Source: Agrobacterium tumefaciens (GTDB lineage Bacteria; Pseudomonadota; Alphaproteobacteria; Rhizobiales; Rhizobiaceae). Taken from it: a DNA stretch of 64,000 bases. Position numbers and translations under genes: made by a program. The notes under the pieces were generated by a model. The model was not told the DNA's origin. It searched no databases and saw nothing but the letters and a program-made list of their open reading frames with translations. Positions 34,170-43,814 of this stretch are shown one piece after another (the stretch's first letter is position 1; each line of letters opens with the position of its first letter). The stretch is taken from the NCBI GenBank assembly GCA_025559845.1, contig CP048469.1, positions 3,082,501-3,146,500 of the forward strand, written 5' to 3'.

Positions 34170-35435
34170 TCATTTCAATTTTGCTTTGAGAGAAGCGTCG
34201 GGAAAGCAGGTCGGCTGAATGCCATTTTTTGCCTGCCAGTCGCCAAGTGAGCGACGTGTCTTGAAACCTGCCAGCCCATCCACCTTGCCGACGTCGTAGC
34301 CTTTCCCAGCAAGGGCTTTCTGCATGGCAAGCACGTCCGAACGCAGCATGGAGCCGACATTGCCCCATTCTCCCTGGAAAGGACCGGCACCATAGGCGAT
34401 GCGGTCGGCAAGATTGCCGATGAACAGCGCGTAGAGATCGGAATTGTTATATTCCTTGATCACGTAAAAATTCGGCGTCACGACAAATTCTGGCCCATGA
34501 CGCCCTGCCGGCACCAGCATCATGCCATCAGCCGAAAGATCGTTGGACGGAAAAGCCTTTCCAGAAATCCTGCCAATGCCCATTTTCGCCCAGTCGGCGA
34601 CAGGGCGCGCGAGGTCGGGACCTTCCTGCGCACAGGAAACATTGCCCGGTATGGAGACCTCAAAGCCCCAATCCCGGTTTGTCTGCCAGCCTTTTTGCGA
34701 AAGATAGTTGGCTATGGAGGCGAGGGCGTCGGGAACGGAATTCCAGATATCGCGGCGACCATCACCGTCGAAATCAACCGCATATTTCAGATAGCTCGAT
34801 GGCATGAATTGCGGCTGGCCAAGTGCGCCTGCCCACGAGCCCATCAATCGCGAGGACGCGATGTCGCCACTCTGTACGATCTTCAAGGCATCGATCAATT
34901 CGACGCGGAACATGTCCTTACGCGTTGACATATAGGCTTTGGTAGCCAGCACATCGACCACTTGATGAGGCAGCTTGGCGCGCCCGAACCCCGATTCGCG
35001 TCCCCAGATCGCCACGATGATGTTGCCTGGCACGCCGTATTTCGCTTCGATACGGCGGAGTGTGGTGGCGTGGGTGACGGCAAGAGAGCGGCCTGTCGCT
35101 GCAAGGCCCTGCAATCGTTTCTCTGAGAAATAGGCGCCCGGCGAGGAGAATTCGGCCTGACTCTGGCTTTGCTCCCTCGGCGGTTTCTGCCCGGGAATGA
35201 CGAGATCGGGCAGTTTCCAGTTGATGGAGAGGCCACTGAGCGCGGCTTCGAGCGTTTGCTGCGACACACCCGCCTTGCGCGCCTCCGGCCAGATTTCCTT
35301 TTTCAGCCAGGCATTGAAATCTTGATTGTAACGTGCTGCGGCAGCACCTGTCGGAACAGCCTGTGCATGAACACTTGCGACCGTGAGAACGGAAAGCGTG
35401 GCGGCCAATGCTGCGACAGAAAATCGGATTCGCAT
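34170..35435 (-). CDS. Lytic murein transglycosylase (MltB family)
   Basis: 421 residues. Cleavable signal peptide (~1-26, ending VHAQAV). Catalytic SLT_2 domain from ~40 to ~335 with the active-site Glu in WGRESGFGRAKLP, ATKAYMSTRKDMFRVEL, and GSWAGALGQPQFMPSSYL. A C-terminal peptidoglycan-binding domain (~355-415) contains LRSDVLAMQKAL and GYDVGKVDGLAGFKTR. Cuts the glycan strand to 1,6-anhydroMurNAc in the periplasm. It lies 27 bp after recR on the same strand. Confidence 0.92.
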   Translation of the reverse strand: MRIRFSVAALAATLSVLTVASVHAQAVPTGAAAARYNQDFNAWLKKEIWPEARKAGVSQQTLEAALSGLSINWKLPDLVIPGQKPPREQSQSQAEFSSPGAYFSEKRLQGLAATGRSLAVTHATTLRRIEAKYGVPGNIIVAIWGRESGFGRAKLPHQVVDVLATKAYMSTRKDMFRVELIDALKIVQSGDIASSRLMGSWAGALGQPQFMPSSYLKYAVDFDGDGRRDIWNSVPDALASIANYLSQKGWQTNRDWGFEVSIPGNVSCAQEGPDLARPVADWAKMGIGRISGKAFPSNDLSADGMMLVPAGRHGPEFVVTPNFYVIKEYNNSDLYALFIGNLADRIAYGAGPFQGEWGNVGSMLRSDVLAMQKALAGKGYDVGKVDGLAGFKTRRSLGDWQAKNGIQPTCFPDASLKAKLK

Positions 35436-35462
35436 TCGGTCTCCTTTGGAAGGAAGAAAGGC

Positions 35463-36068
35463 TCAGATTGTGGTGCGCGCTCGAAGTGCCGCGGTCAATG
35501 TGCCTTCATCGAGATAATCGAGTTCGCCACCGACGGGCACGCCATGTGCAAGCCGGGTGATCTTGACGCCGAGATCGGCGAGCCGGTCGGTGATGTAATG
35601 GGCAGTCGCCTGGCCTTCGACAGTGGCGTTAACGGCGATGATAAGCTCACGGATGCCGCCTGCGCTGACACGGTCGATCAGCCCCTTGATGTTCAGATCT
35701 TCCGGCCCCACGCCGTCGAGCGGCGACAACGTACCACCCAGCACGTGATAGGCGGTGTTCATGGCACTTGCACGCTCCAGGGCCCACAGATCGGATACGT
35801 CTTCGACCACGATGATGATCGATTGGTCGCGCTGAACATCCGAACAAACGGTGCAGGGATCGATAGTATCGACATTGCCGCAGCAGGAGCAGATCTTTAC
35901 CTTGTCATAGGCCTCGCCCATGGCGTGACCGAGAGGCCCGAGAAGCTGTTCCTTCTTCTTGATGAGGTGCAGGGCAGCACGCCGCGCCGAGCGGGGGCCT
36001 AGCCCCGGCACTTTTGCGAGAAGCTGAATGAGTTTTTCGATTTCGGGGCCGGTGACTCGTTTTGCCAT
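35463..36068 (-). CDS. recR: Recombination protein RecR
   Basis: 201 residues. Helix-hairpin-helix ([17 protein letters not shown], ~19-35), C4 zinc finger [16 protein letters not shown] (~57-72), Toprim domain with [14 protein letters not shown] (~80-93), and a C-terminal Walker-B-like part. With RecF and RecO it loads RecA at gaps. In many bacteria dnaX-ybaB-recR is one operon; here the MOSC gene on the opposite strand separates recR from ybaB. Confidence 0.96.
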   Translation of the reverse strand: MAKRVTGPEIEKLIQLLAKVPGLGPRSARRAALHLIKKKEQLLGPLGHAMGEAYDKVKICSCCGNVDTIDPCTVCSDVQRDQSIIIVVEDVSDLWALERASAMNTAYHVLGGTLSPLDGVGPEDLNIKGLIDRVSAGGIRELIIAVNATVEGQATAHYITDRLADLGVKITRLAHGVPVGGELDYLDEGTLTAALRARTTI

Positions 36069-36125
36069 AGGCGCTTTCTAGCGCATAAATCGGGAACCGG
36101 GAATCACGTGTGCAGGAGGTTTCGC

Positions 36126-36740
36126 ATGAAAATACAGGCAATCTGCCGCGCCGATGCGCAAACCTTGCCCGGAAAAACCACAAAAACGGGCATTTTCAAA
36201 CACGTCGTGCAGGGGCCTGTCATGATCGATGCCGAGGGCATCGTTGGAGATGCCGTCTGTAACCGCAAACATCACGGCGGCCCGGATCAGGCGATCTACG
36301 CGATGGGCTCTGCTGATCTCGATTTCTGGTCGCAAAGCCTCGGTTACGTGGTGGAACCCGGCCTGTTCGGTGAGAATCTTGTGGTGGATGGTCTCGACAG
36401 CGCGACCCTGCATGTCGGGGACCGGCTTTACGCGACAGAGGTGGCTCTGGAGGTGACGGCGGCCCGTATTCCTTGCGCCACTCTGTCGACCCGTCTCGGT
36501 GATCCGGATTTTGCACCCCGTTTTCGCGAAGCCGGACATCCGGGCTTTTATTGTCGTGTGCTGAAAGGCGGTTTCTTGCAGGCGGGAGAAGACCTTGCCT
36601 TCGAGGCTTATCGCGGAACGAAACTGCCCATTCCCGTCATTCTTCAGCGTTTTCGTCCGATGCGGCTGACAGAAAAAGAGCGCGCCGATTATCTCGGCAC
36701 GCCGCTTGCTGAACGCTTTCGCGCAATGCTTGAGGTGTAA
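36126..36740 (+). CDS. MOSC domain protein (YiiM-like)
   Basis: 204 residues. MOSC domain with the conserved Cys in ARIPCATLSTRLGDP (~117-131) and GPVMIDAEGIVGDAVCNRKHHGGPDQAIYA near the N-terminus, the pattern of YiiM-type proteins; a three-helix C-terminal part follows. Such proteins handle molybdenum cofactor-bound sulfur or reduce N-hydroxylated compounds. AGGAGG stands 6 nt before ATG 36126. It lies alone on the plus strand between recR and ybaB. Confidence 0.85.
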   Translation: MKIQAICRADAQTLPGKTTKTGIFKHVVQGPVMIDAEGIVGDAVCNRKHHGGPDQAIYAMGSADLDFWSQSLGYVVEPGLFGENLVVDGLDSATLHVGDRLYATEVALEVTAARIPCATLSTRLGDPDFAPRFREAGHPGFYCRVLKGGFLQAGEDLAFEAYRGTKLPIPVILQRFRPMRLTEKERADYLGTPLAERFRAMLEV

Positions 36741-36747
36741 GTCTCGC

Positions 36748-37077
36748 TTAGAAAGGAAACTTCATGCCTGGCGGCAGCGGAAGCCCGGCGGTCAGGCCCG
36801 CCATCTTTTCCTGCGCCTGCGCCTCGCCTTTTTCCTTGGCGTCCTTATGGGCGGCCACGATCAGGTCTTCGAGGATTTCAACTTCGTCTTCCTTGAATAG
36901 CGAAGGATCAACCTTCAGGCCGCGCATCTCGCCCTTACCGTTGAGGATGACGGTGACGAGACCGCCACCGGACTTGCCTTCGATTTCAAGGGCGGCAATT
37001 TCTTCCTGCACCTTTTCCATCTTGGCCTGCATTTCCTTGACTTTGCCCATCATGCCCATGATGTCGCGCATGTGCAA
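36748..37077 (-). CDS. ybaB: YbaB/EbfC nucleoid-associated protein
   Basis: About 107-109 residues; start at 37077 (MHMRDIMG) or 37071. The coiled Met/Lys/Glu-rich N-terminus ([20 protein letters not shown]) and the [19 protein letters not shown] core are typical. Forms DNA-binding dimers. It lies 21 nt after dnaX and is probably co-transcribed with it. Confidence 0.93.
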   Translation of the reverse strand: MHMRDIMGMMGKVKEMQAKMEKVQEEIAALEIEGKSGGGLVTVILNGKGEMRGLKVDPSLFKEDEVEILEDLIVAAHKDAKEKGEAQAQEKMAGLTAGLPLPPGMKFPF

Positions 37078-37098
37078 AACTCCTGTTCTTGTTGTCTT

Positions 37099-38964
37099 TT
37101 AAAACTCGATGTCGTCGCCGGGCAGAATGTCGCCTTCGCTGGACTCGGCGACAGATGGCGGCGCGATTTCTTCCGAATCGTCCTGCTGAACGGCGCGAAT
37201 ACGCACGTCGGTGATCTTTGCACCCGGAAACTGTTGCAGGATCGCGGCCACGTCAGGGTCTTGTCGCGCATCCACAAGACGCGCATCGCGGGCGTTGACC
37301 TCGGCTTCAACCAGCGTTGGCTGACCCTGTTCTTTGCTCAGGCTGACGATCCAGTGGATGCCGGTCCATTCCTTCAGCTTCACGCCGAGTTCGCCTGGGA
37401 GAGACCCCGGCGCACCTTCTCCAAGCCGCATGTCGAGACGGCCGGGTTCCAGTCGCACCAGGCGTACGAAACCGCGCACCTTTGCCTTCATAACCGGATC
37501 GCGGTTCTTTCCGCAGAGATCGGCAATATCCTGAAGGGAATTGACCGCAACCTTCGGCTCCGGCCGGTCTTCGGTCTTCGCGACAGCGATCTGCATCTCC
37601 TGCGGGCGGCTGTCCGGCACAGCACGCAGCATGGCGGTCGGCTGCGCGGATGGTTGCCGCTGCGGTGCCGCATGGGCGGATGCAACGGCCTGCGTTGAGG
37701 CATAGGCGCGGGCACCTCCGCCGTTTCCGCCACCATTGCCGCCGCCATTCGAAATGCTGCCTTCGCCGTTGGAGAGTTCCAGCAGACGGCGCGCGGCATC
37801 TTCAGGTGCGGGCAGGTTCGCAGCATGGGCAAGACGGATCAGCACCATTTCTGCGGCACCTGCCGGGCGCGAGGCATTTTCGGTTTCGGGAATACCCTTG
37901 AGCAGCATCTGCCAGATGCGCGACAGCGCCGAAACGGCGATGCTTTCGGAAAATTCCGCGCCACGCACGCGCTCGACTTCCGAAAGCGAGGGATCGTCAG
38001 CGGCATCCGGCACATATTTCATGCGCGTGACAAGATGGGTGAAATCTGCGAGGTCGTTCAACACCACGACAGGGTTTGCACCCGCTTCGTATTGACCGTT
38101 AAATTCTGAAAGGGCGGCCGCGACATCGCCTTTGACGACGTGCTCGAACAGATCAACGATACGTGCCCGGTCGGCAAGGCCAAGCATGCCGCGCACGGCT
38201 TCCGTTTCGACACGTCCGCCGCCGTGGGCGATCGCCTGATCGAGCAGCGACAGACCGTCACGTGCGGAGCCTTCCGCAGCGCGAGCAATCATTGCCAAGG
38301 CCTGCGGATCGGCTTCGAAGCCTTCTTTGCCAGCGATTGCGGTAAACAATCCGACCAGATCGGCAGCGCTGATTCGGCGCAGGTCGAAACGCTGGCAACG
38401 CGACAGAACGGTGATTGGAACCTTGCGAATTTCCGTGGTCGCGAAAATGAACTTCACATGTTCCGGGGGTTCTTCGAGGGTCTTCAGAAGACCGTTGAAT
38501 GCCTGCGTCGAAAGCATGTGCACTTCGTCGATGATGTAGACCTTGTAACGCGCCGAAACAGGGCGGTACCGAACCTGTTCGATGATCTCGCGGATATCGT
38601 CGATACCGGTGTGAGAGGCGGCGTCCATTTCGATGACATCGACATGGCGGCCTTCCATGATCGCCTGGCAATGTTCACCGGGAATGCGCAGATCAATGGT
38701 CGGTTTGTCGATCTCGGGCGTCTTGTAGTTCAAGGCACGGGCGAGAATGCGTGCTGTTGTTGTCTTCCCCACACCGCGAACACCGGTCAGCATATAGGCC
38801 TGGGCAATGCGGCCGGTTTCGAACGCGTTTGTCAGCGTCCGGACCATCGGCTCCTGGCCGACCATCAGGTCGGAAAAATCTTTCGGGCGGTATTTGCGCG
38901 CCAGTACCCGGTATCCAGCTCCGTTTTGGGAAGTGCTTGGGGTGGTGGATACGGTGTCGCTCAT
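37099..38964 (-). CDS. dnaX: DNA polymerase III tau/gamma subunit
   Basis: 621 residues from ATG 38964 (MSDTVSTTP). Clamp-loader AAA+ module: Walker A GVRGVGKTTTARI (~59-71), four-Cys zinc region largely replaced, DEVHMLS (Walker B), SRC motif LSRCQRFDLRR, sensor 2 region, then a Gly/Ala-rich linker (~400-460) and the tau C-terminal domain. The zinc module retains little cysteine (IPGEHCQAIMEGRHVD). I saw no A-rich slippery sequence for a gamma-producing frameshift. The open frame extends upstream through the SRP RNA, which cannot be coding. Confidence 0.95.
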   Translation of the reverse strand: MSDTVSTTPSTSQNGAGYRVLARKYRPKDFSDLMVGQEPMVRTLTNAFETGRIAQAYMLTGVRGVGKTTTARILARALNYKTPEIDKPTIDLRIPGEHCQAIMEGRHVDVIEMDAASHTGIDDIREIIEQVRYRPVSARYKVYIIDEVHMLSTQAFNGLLKTLEEPPEHVKFIFATTEIRKVPITVLSRCQRFDLRRISAADLVGLFTAIAGKEGFEADPQALAMIARAAEGSARDGLSLLDQAIAHGGGRVETEAVRGMLGLADRARIVDLFEHVVKGDVAAALSEFNGQYEAGANPVVVLNDLADFTHLVTRMKYVPDAADDPSLSEVERVRGAEFSESIAVSALSRIWQMLLKGIPETENASRPAGAAEMVLIRLAHAANLPAPEDAARRLLELSNGEGSISNGGGNGGGNGGGARAYASTQAVASAHAAPQRQPSAQPTAMLRAVPDSRPQEMQIAVAKTEDRPEPKVAVNSLQDIADLCGKNRDPVMKAKVRGFVRLVRLEPGRLDMRLGEGAPGSLPGELGVKLKEWTGIHWIVSLSKEQGQPTLVEAEVNARDARLVDARQDPDVAAILQQFPGAKITDVRIRAVQQDDSEEIAPPSVAESSEGDILPGDDIEF

Positions 38965-39052
38965 TGCCTCGCCAGTTTGTTTTGCCAGTTTGTCTTGGGG
39001 CGCGGAACTGGCCCGGCGAAAGCTGAGCACATCATTTTGCAAATAAAAAGGT

Positions 39053-39149
39053 GGGAGGCTGGCACGGCGACCCGTGCCGGGCTCGTTAGGGCTGCTTCCT
39101 TCCGGACCTGACCCGGTTGGCGAGTGGCTCGTCCACCACCAACCTCCCG
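39053..39149 (-). ncRNA. ffs: Bacterial signal recognition particle RNA (4.5S)
   Basis: About 97 nt. On the minus strand it shows the invariant tetraloop hairpin CAGGTCCGGAAGGAAGCAGCC (39090-39110 region) flanked by long pairing arms; ends pair as CCTCCC (39143-39148) with GGGAGG (39053-39058). With Ffh it targets membrane proteins to FtsY. Upstream of dnaX in the same direction, as in many bacteria. Confidence 0.95.
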
Positions 39150-39224
39150 GCGCCACATATCGGCAATATCGAAAGCAAATGCAAGCCAAGCATTCAAAAA
39201 ACTGCTATCACAGTGAAAACAAAC

Positions 39225-39641
39225 ATGGAGGACGCCTTGGAGACATTCCGCCTGGACGAAAGATTGGCGCGGGACAGCGAGCTTGTGACCCGGCTCGGCC
39301 TGTGCGAACTGCGCTTGCAGAACGACAGCCGCTGGCCTTGGCTGGTACTGGTGCCGCAACGAAACGATGTGAGCGAGCTCTTTGAATTGACGCCGCTCGA
39401 TCAGGCGATGCTGACCTTCGAAACCAATCTGGTTGCCAATGCTTTGAAGGATGTTACCCAGGCCACCAAGATCAATGTCGGCGCTTTGGGAAATATCGTT
39501 CGCCAACTGCACGTCCATATCATTGCCCGTAATGAAGGTGACACCTGCTGGCCAGGGCCCATATGGGGGCATGGTACCGCGGTGCCGTACCCCGCAGAGG
39601 AAAAGAAATCTTTCATGCAAAAAATCTCCGGCGCTCTCTAA
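39225..39641 (+). CDS. HIT-domain protein with an altered HIT motif
   Basis: 138 residues, histidine-triad nucleotide hydrolase fold. The active strand reads LHVHIIAR, so the first two His of H-x-H-x-H-x-x are present but the third is Ile. The middle His (nucleophile) is kept. This occurs in an alphaproteobacterial subgroup. Start ATG 39225 follows the SRP RNA divergently. Its stop overlaps the start of nudC (TAATG), suggesting a nucleotide-handling pair. Confidence 0.8.
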   Translation: MEDALETFRLDERLARDSELVTRLGLCELRLQNDSRWPWLVLVPQRNDVSELFELTPLDQAMLTFETNLVANALKDVTQATKINVGALGNIVRQLHVHIIARNEGDTCWPGPIWGHGTAVPYPAEEKKSFMQKISGAL

Positions 39642-40603
39642 TGATCTCAATGACGATTTTTGAAACCACTGCCCCCCATCCCGAAGCAAGCGCACTGACT
39701 GCATTTTCCCAAAACGCGCTTGATCGTTTCGCTGAAAAGAGAACCGAAAACTGTGTTGCCGATGCGCTGAAGATCGACGGCACGCATATTTTCGCCCTAG
39801 CTGGTGGCCGTCTTGTGCTGAAGCACGACGAGCAGGTGATCGATCCGCTGTTTTCCGCGTACGAACTGGCCGAGTTGCAGCCGGACTTCGATAACGCAGT
39901 TTTGCTGGGGTACCGCGAGACCGGTGAGCCGAGAATTGCTGTTCCGGTTGGTGTCACGGAAGATCGGCTGGCCAGCCATCACAAACTTGCCGATGCGCGC
40001 ACGCTCTACCGTGACCACCTGCTCGACGAGGAATTGCTGGGCGAGGTTGCTCAGGCCGTCAGCCTGACGCACTGGAACGCCCAAAACCGCTTTTGCGGTC
40101 GTTGCGGCACGGAAATGGAGCTGCGTATTGGCGGCTACAAGCGCGTCTGCCCCGCCTGCAACAACATGATTTTTCCGCGGACCGATCCCGTCGTCATCAT
40201 GTTGACGATTGATGTGGAGCGCGACCTTTGCCTGCTGGGACGTGGCGCGCATTTTTCGCCAGGCATGTATTCGTGCCTTGCCGGGTTTGTGGAGCCGGGT
40301 GAAACAATCGAATCGGCTGTTCGTCGTGAAACGCATGAGGAATCCGGCGTCGCAATCGGTCGTGTGCGCTACCACGCCTCACAACCATGGCCGATGCCCC
40401 ATTCGCTGATGATCGGTTGCTATGCCGAGGCGCTGTCGTTCGAAATCTCTCGCGATGAAATCGAACTGGAAGACTGCCGCTGGTTCACCCGGCAGGAGGT
40501 TGCAGCAATGCTGGAAGCAACGCCGGGTGAGGGCATATCTGGCCCGCACGGCGGTGCCATTGCGCACCGTCTGATGCGCGACTGGGTGGAATGGTCCAAA
40601 TAA
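39641..40603 (+). CDS. nudC: NADH pyrophosphatase / NAD-decapping hydrolase
   Basis: 320 residues. Zinc ribbon CGRCGTEMELR...CPACNN (~150-175), Nudix box GFVEPGETIESAVRRETHEE (~210-229, catalytic Glu pair) and the NudC signature SQPWPMPHS (~247). Splits NAD(H) to NMN(H) and AMP and removes NAD caps from RNA 5' ends. Start 39641 overlaps the HIT stop; ATG 39650 is an alternative. Confidence 0.94.
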   Translation: MISMTIFETTAPHPEASALTAFSQNALDRFAEKRTENCVADALKIDGTHIFALAGGRLVLKHDEQVIDPLFSAYELAELQPDFDNAVLLGYRETGEPRIAVPVGVTEDRLASHHKLADARTLYRDHLLDEELLGEVAQAVSLTHWNAQNRFCGRCGTEMELRIGGYKRVCPACNNMIFPRTDPVVIMLTIDVERDLCLLGRGAHFSPGMYSCLAGFVEPGETIESAVRRETHEESGVAIGRVRYHASQPWPMPHSLMIGCYAEALSFEISRDEIELEDCRWFTRQEVAAMLEATPGEGISGPHGGAIAHRLMRDWVEWSK

Positions 40604-40662
40604 CCCTTTGACGTGGTCTTGGACGCTGCGTGTCGACTAGGCGCGCAGCGTCCGTAATTTTC

Positions 40663-41526
40663 TTAGCTCTGGTTCAGCTTGTCACGCATTGCGTGGCCTT
40701 TGTAGACGCCGAGGATGCGGACCTTCTCTGAGAAGAAGCGCAATTCGTCCAGCGCGCGACGAACGGCTTCATCATCCGGATGGCCCTCGATATCGGCATA
40801 GAACTGCGTCGCCACGAACTTTCCGCCAATCTGGTAGCTTTCGAGCTTCGTCATGTTGATGCCGTTGGTGGCAAACCCGCCCATGGCCTTGTAAAGCGCG
40901 GCCGGAATGTTGCGAACGTTGAAAACAAACGTCGTGACAATGACTTCATCCGGTGACGTACGTTTGACCCATTTTTCGTCGCGGGACAGAATAACGAAAC
41001 GTGTGACGTTGTTTTCCGAATCCTCGACATTTTCTGCAACGATATCGAGACCGTAGAGATCTGCGGCGAGACGCGGTGCAAGTGCTGCCATGCTGCGATC
41101 GCCCTGCTCTGAGACGAGCTTGGCGGCGCCTGCCGTATCGCCGGCGACAATGGCTTTCCATCCGTTTGAACGAATGATCTTGCGGCATTGACCAAGCGCA
41201 TGGATATGGCTGTGGACGGTGCGGATTTCACTTCTCTGCACACCCGGCAAAACCATGAGCTGGAAGCGGATCGGCATGAAATATTCGCCGATGATGTGGA
41301 GACGGGATTCCGGCAAAAGATGATGGATGTCGGCTACCCGGCCAGCCAGCGTGTTTTCGATCGGGATCATTCCCAGATCCGCATCGCCATTTTCGATGGC
41401 GTTGAATGCGTCTTCGAAGGTCGCGCAGGGAAGCGGGTCCATATCCGGAAACATGTCGCGGCACGCCATGTCCGAATTGGCGCCGTAGTCTCCCTGGAAG
41501 GCAATACTTTTTGTGCTCGTTGTCAT
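40663..41526 (-). CDS. pheA: Prephenate dehydratase
   Basis: 287 residues, monofunctional (no chorismate mutase domain). Catalytic domain 1-190 with FQGDYGANSDMA, MIPIENTLAGRV and the TRF motif in NNVTRFVIL. The C-terminal ACT domain (~200-280) has NIPAALYKAMGGFATNGIN and the KLESY motif for phenylalanine feedback. Converts prephenate to phenylpyruvate. Eleven bp after kdsB on the same strand, so probably co-transcribed. Confidence 0.95.
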   Translation of the reverse strand: MTTSTKSIAFQGDYGANSDMACRDMFPDMDPLPCATFEDAFNAIENGDADLGMIPIENTLAGRVADIHHLLPESRLHIIGEYFMPIRFQLMVLPGVQRSEIRTVHSHIHALGQCRKIIRSNGWKAIVAGDTAGAAKLVSEQGDRSMAALAPRLAADLYGLDIVAENVEDSENNVTRFVILSRDEKWVKRTSPDEVIVTTFVFNVRNIPAALYKAMGGFATNGINMTKLESYQIGGKFVATQFYADIEGHPDDEAVRRALDELRFFSEKVRILGVYKGHAMRDKLNQS

Positions 41527-41537
41527 AGAATGTCCCC

Positions 41538-42293
41538 TCAGTGGGTTCTGCCTGCAAGGATATGGCGGGCTTTCTCAAGATCAGCCGGCGTGTCGACACC
41601 CAGTGGTACCGAGCGCACGATCTCAGCATCGATCCGCATGCCCGCTTCCAGAGCGCGAAGCTGCTCCAGCTTTTCGCGCTTCTCCAGTGGCGAAGGGGAA
41701 AGGCGCACGAATTTTTCGAGCGCCGCCCGGCGATAGGTGTAGAGCCCTATATGATGATAAAGCGGTCCTTCACCATAGGGTGCGGTCGCACGGGTAAAAT
41801 ACAATGCGCGCAGCCGGGTTTCGGACAGCGGGCTGCCCACGACCTTGACCACGTTCGGATTGATTTTTTCTTCCTCGTCGGTGATTTCCACCGTCAGCGT
41901 GGCGATATCCACCGACGGGTTTTCCATCGGCCGCAGCGAGGCGTGAATGGTTTCCGCCTCGATGGTTGGCAAATCGCCCTGAATGTTGATGACGTATTCG
42001 GCCTTGCCATAAGGATCGGCCTTCTGGAGCGCTTCGAAAATACGATCCGATCCAGACTGGTGGTCATCCCGTGTCATCATCACTTCAAAGCCGGCATTTT
42101 GAACGGCGGCGAACACGTCGTTGTCATCAACGGCAACCACGATTTTCTCTGCACCGGCTTCGCGTGCACGCAAGGCAACCTGCACGATCATCGGCTTGCC
42201 GCCGATATCGGCCAGAGGTTTACCAGGCAGACGTGTGGAGGCCATACGGGCAGGTATGAGCACCACTGCCTTTTCGAAATCTCTATTCTTCAT
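41538..42293 (-). CDS. kdsB: CMP-KDO synthetase
   Basis: 251 residues. Activates KDO with CTP for lipopolysaccharide inner core. Nucleotidyltransferase motif [15 protein letters not shown] at residues 14-28, [11 protein letters not shown] near 105 (metal-binding Asp) and [12 protein letters not shown] near 185. Full length for the family. First gene of kdsB-pheA; divergent from cycM. Confidence 0.95.
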   Translation of the reverse strand: MKNRDFEKAVVLIPARMASTRLPGKPLADIGGKPMIVQVALRAREAGAEKIVVAVDDNDVFAAVQNAGFEVMMTRDDHQSGSDRIFEALQKADPYGKAEYVINIQGDLPTIEAETIHASLRPMENPSVDIATLTVEITDEEEKINPNVVKVVGSPLSETRLRALYFTRATAPYGEGPLYHHIGLYTYRRAALEKFVRLSPSPLEKREKLEQLRALEAGMRIDAEIVRSVPLGVDTPADLEKARHILAGRTH

Positions 42294-42443
42294 CCGACAC
42301 CTTCAAATCCCGCCCGAAAAGTGTCAAAACGTCACGGTGTGGGGAGCATTATTCAAGTTGCGCAGGCTGTGCAAAAGCCATAGCTTTCAAGCAATTTCAA
42401 GATACCCGGCTTATATCGAGTGGATGCGAGGGAGCGCATATAG

Positions 42444-43010
42444 ATGAATTCATACGTAAACATGGGCGTTGGTGCGTTATTAGGCACCGTTTTCGTCCTC
42501 ATGTCGGTGTCGATCGCATCCGAGGGCATCTTCCATGCACCGGTGCCGGAGAAGGAAGGTTTTGCCATCGTCGCGGAAACGAGTGGCGGTGAGGCAGGAG
42601 CGGCCGCTGCGGCAACGCCGATCGCCCAGTTGCTTGCCAATGCGGACGCGGCCAAGGGTGAGACGGTCTTCAAGAAGTGTACGGCCTGTCATACCGGAGA
42701 GAGTGGTGGAGCAAACAAGGTCGGCCCCAATCTCTTCGATATCGTCAACAGGCCGATCGCCTCTCATGAAGGTTTCAGTTACTCCGCAGCCATGAAGGAT
42801 TTCTCGAAGGGTGGTTCGGTTCATTGGGACTACGACCATCTGAGCCACTTCCTCGAAGGCCCGAAAAAGTTCGTTGCTGGCACGGCCATGGGCTTTGCTG
42901 GTGTGAAGAAGGAAACGGAACGTGCGGATCTGATCGCTTACCTGCGGACGCTTTCTGCAAATCCTGCACCGCTGCCCGATCCGGCGGCGGCCCCTGCGCC
43001 AACCAATTGA
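42444..43010 (+). CDS. cycM: Membrane-anchored cytochrome c (CycM type)
   Basis: 188 residues. An N-terminal hydrophobic segment (~6-28) has no clear cleavage site and likely anchors it in the inner membrane. Class I heme c domain with CTACH (residues 77-81) and axial Met in [11 protein letters not shown] (~147). Length and anchor match Bradyrhizobium CycM, which passes electrons from bc1 to the aa3 oxidase. A Pro/Ala-rich tail ends the protein. A terminator follows at 43033. Confidence 0.88.
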   Translation: MNSYVNMGVGALLGTVFVLMSVSIASEGIFHAPVPEKEGFAIVAETSGGEAGAAAAATPIAQLLANADAAKGETVFKKCTACHTGESGGANKVGPNLFDIVNRPIASHEGFSYSAAMKDFSKGGSVHWDYDHLSHFLEGPKKFVAGTAMGFAGVKKETERADLIAYLRTLSANPAPLPDPAAAPAPTN

Positions 43011-43032
43011 GTGTATGGTATTCCAATCAGAA

Positions 43033-43059
43033 AAGCCCGGAGTGATCCGGGCTTTTTTG
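43033..43059 (+). terminator. Terminator after cycM
   Basis: AAGCCCGGA (43033-43041), loop GTGA, TCCGGGCTT (43046-43054), then T-run. Confidence 0.9.
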
Positions 43060-43085
43060 TTGTTTGCGCATGAAATAGCCTGGAC

Positions 43086-43814
43086 TTAGAAACCCTTGCC
43101 GCCGCGCAGTTCGGATATGACTGTGCCGATCATGATCTTGATATCCAGCCAGACGGAAAAATTATCGATGTAATAAAGGTCGGAGACAATGCGTGCCCGC
43201 GCCTTGTCACTGCGGTCGGTCGGTCCCCGCAGTCCCCGCATCTGGGCAAGCCCGGTGATGCCGGGGCGCATCCTGTGACGCAGATGGTAATGGGGAACGA
43301 GATCCTCATAGAGACGGCCGGCCGCAAGCATGCCGATTGCATGGCAACGAGGTCCTACGAGCGACATGTCACCCTTCAGAACATTCAGCAGTTGCGGCAG
43401 TTCATCGATATTCGACCGTCGGAGAATAGCGCCGATGCGGGTCACGCGGGGGTCGTCTTTTACCGTCTGTGCCACGCCACTCGCGTCGCACAAGTCCGTC
43501 CTCATCGAACGGAATTTGTAGACGCGTATCCGGCGACCGTTCATGCCCCAGCGTATCTGGGAAAACAGGACGGGTCCTTTGCTATCGATCTTGACCAGAG
43601 CGGCGACCGTTAAAAGCACCGGCGCAAGTGCCATCAATGCAATCGATGCGCCGGCAATATCGATCGCGCGTTTGGTTGCGAATTGACCGCGCGCCAAGGC
43701 GGAAAATGTTGATTGGTCTTGAGAAAGTTCTACGTCCGGCTCTTCAAAAGCGATTGCCGATTGTGAAGCCGCGCTCTGGAACGCGGCGCGTGGAGACCCT
43801 TTGATACCCAGCAT
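43086..43814 (-). CDS. Sugar-phosphate transferase, ExoY/polyprenyl-phosphate hexose-1-P transferase type
   Basis: 242 residues. Starts lipid-linked exopolysaccharide repeat synthesis by moving hexose-1-P onto undecaprenyl phosphate. One hydrophobic re-entrant helix (~52-75) after KRAIDI, then the catalytic part with [29 protein letters not shown] and RPGITGLAQ motifs. No multi-TM N-terminal half, so it is the small ExoY form. By gene order it may correspond to a C58 enzyme (Atu0102, from memory) reported to overlap with UppE in unipolar adhesin synthesis; unverified. No glycan cluster surrounds it. Confidence 0.85.
   Translation of the reverse strand: MLGIKGSPRAAFQSAASQSAIAFEEPDVELSQDQSTFSALARGQFATKRAIDIAGASIALMALAPVLLTVAALVKIDSKGPVLFSQIRWGMNGRRIRVYKFRSMRTDLCDASGVAQTVKDDPRVTRIGAILRRSNIDELPQLLNVLKGDMSLVGPRCHAIGMLAAGRLYEDLVPHYHLRHRMRPGITGLAQMRGLRGPTDRSDKARARIVSDLYYIDNFSVWLDIKIMIGTVISELRGGKGF

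Noticed and set aside
37099..38964. Programmed frameshift in dnaX making gamma
   Set aside because: No A6G-like slippery run with following stem was visible; gamma-like forms may come from proteolysis as in Caulobacter.
38965..39189. N-terminal extension of DnaX
   Set aside because: It runs through the SRP RNA; MSDTVSTTP at 38964 is the natural start.
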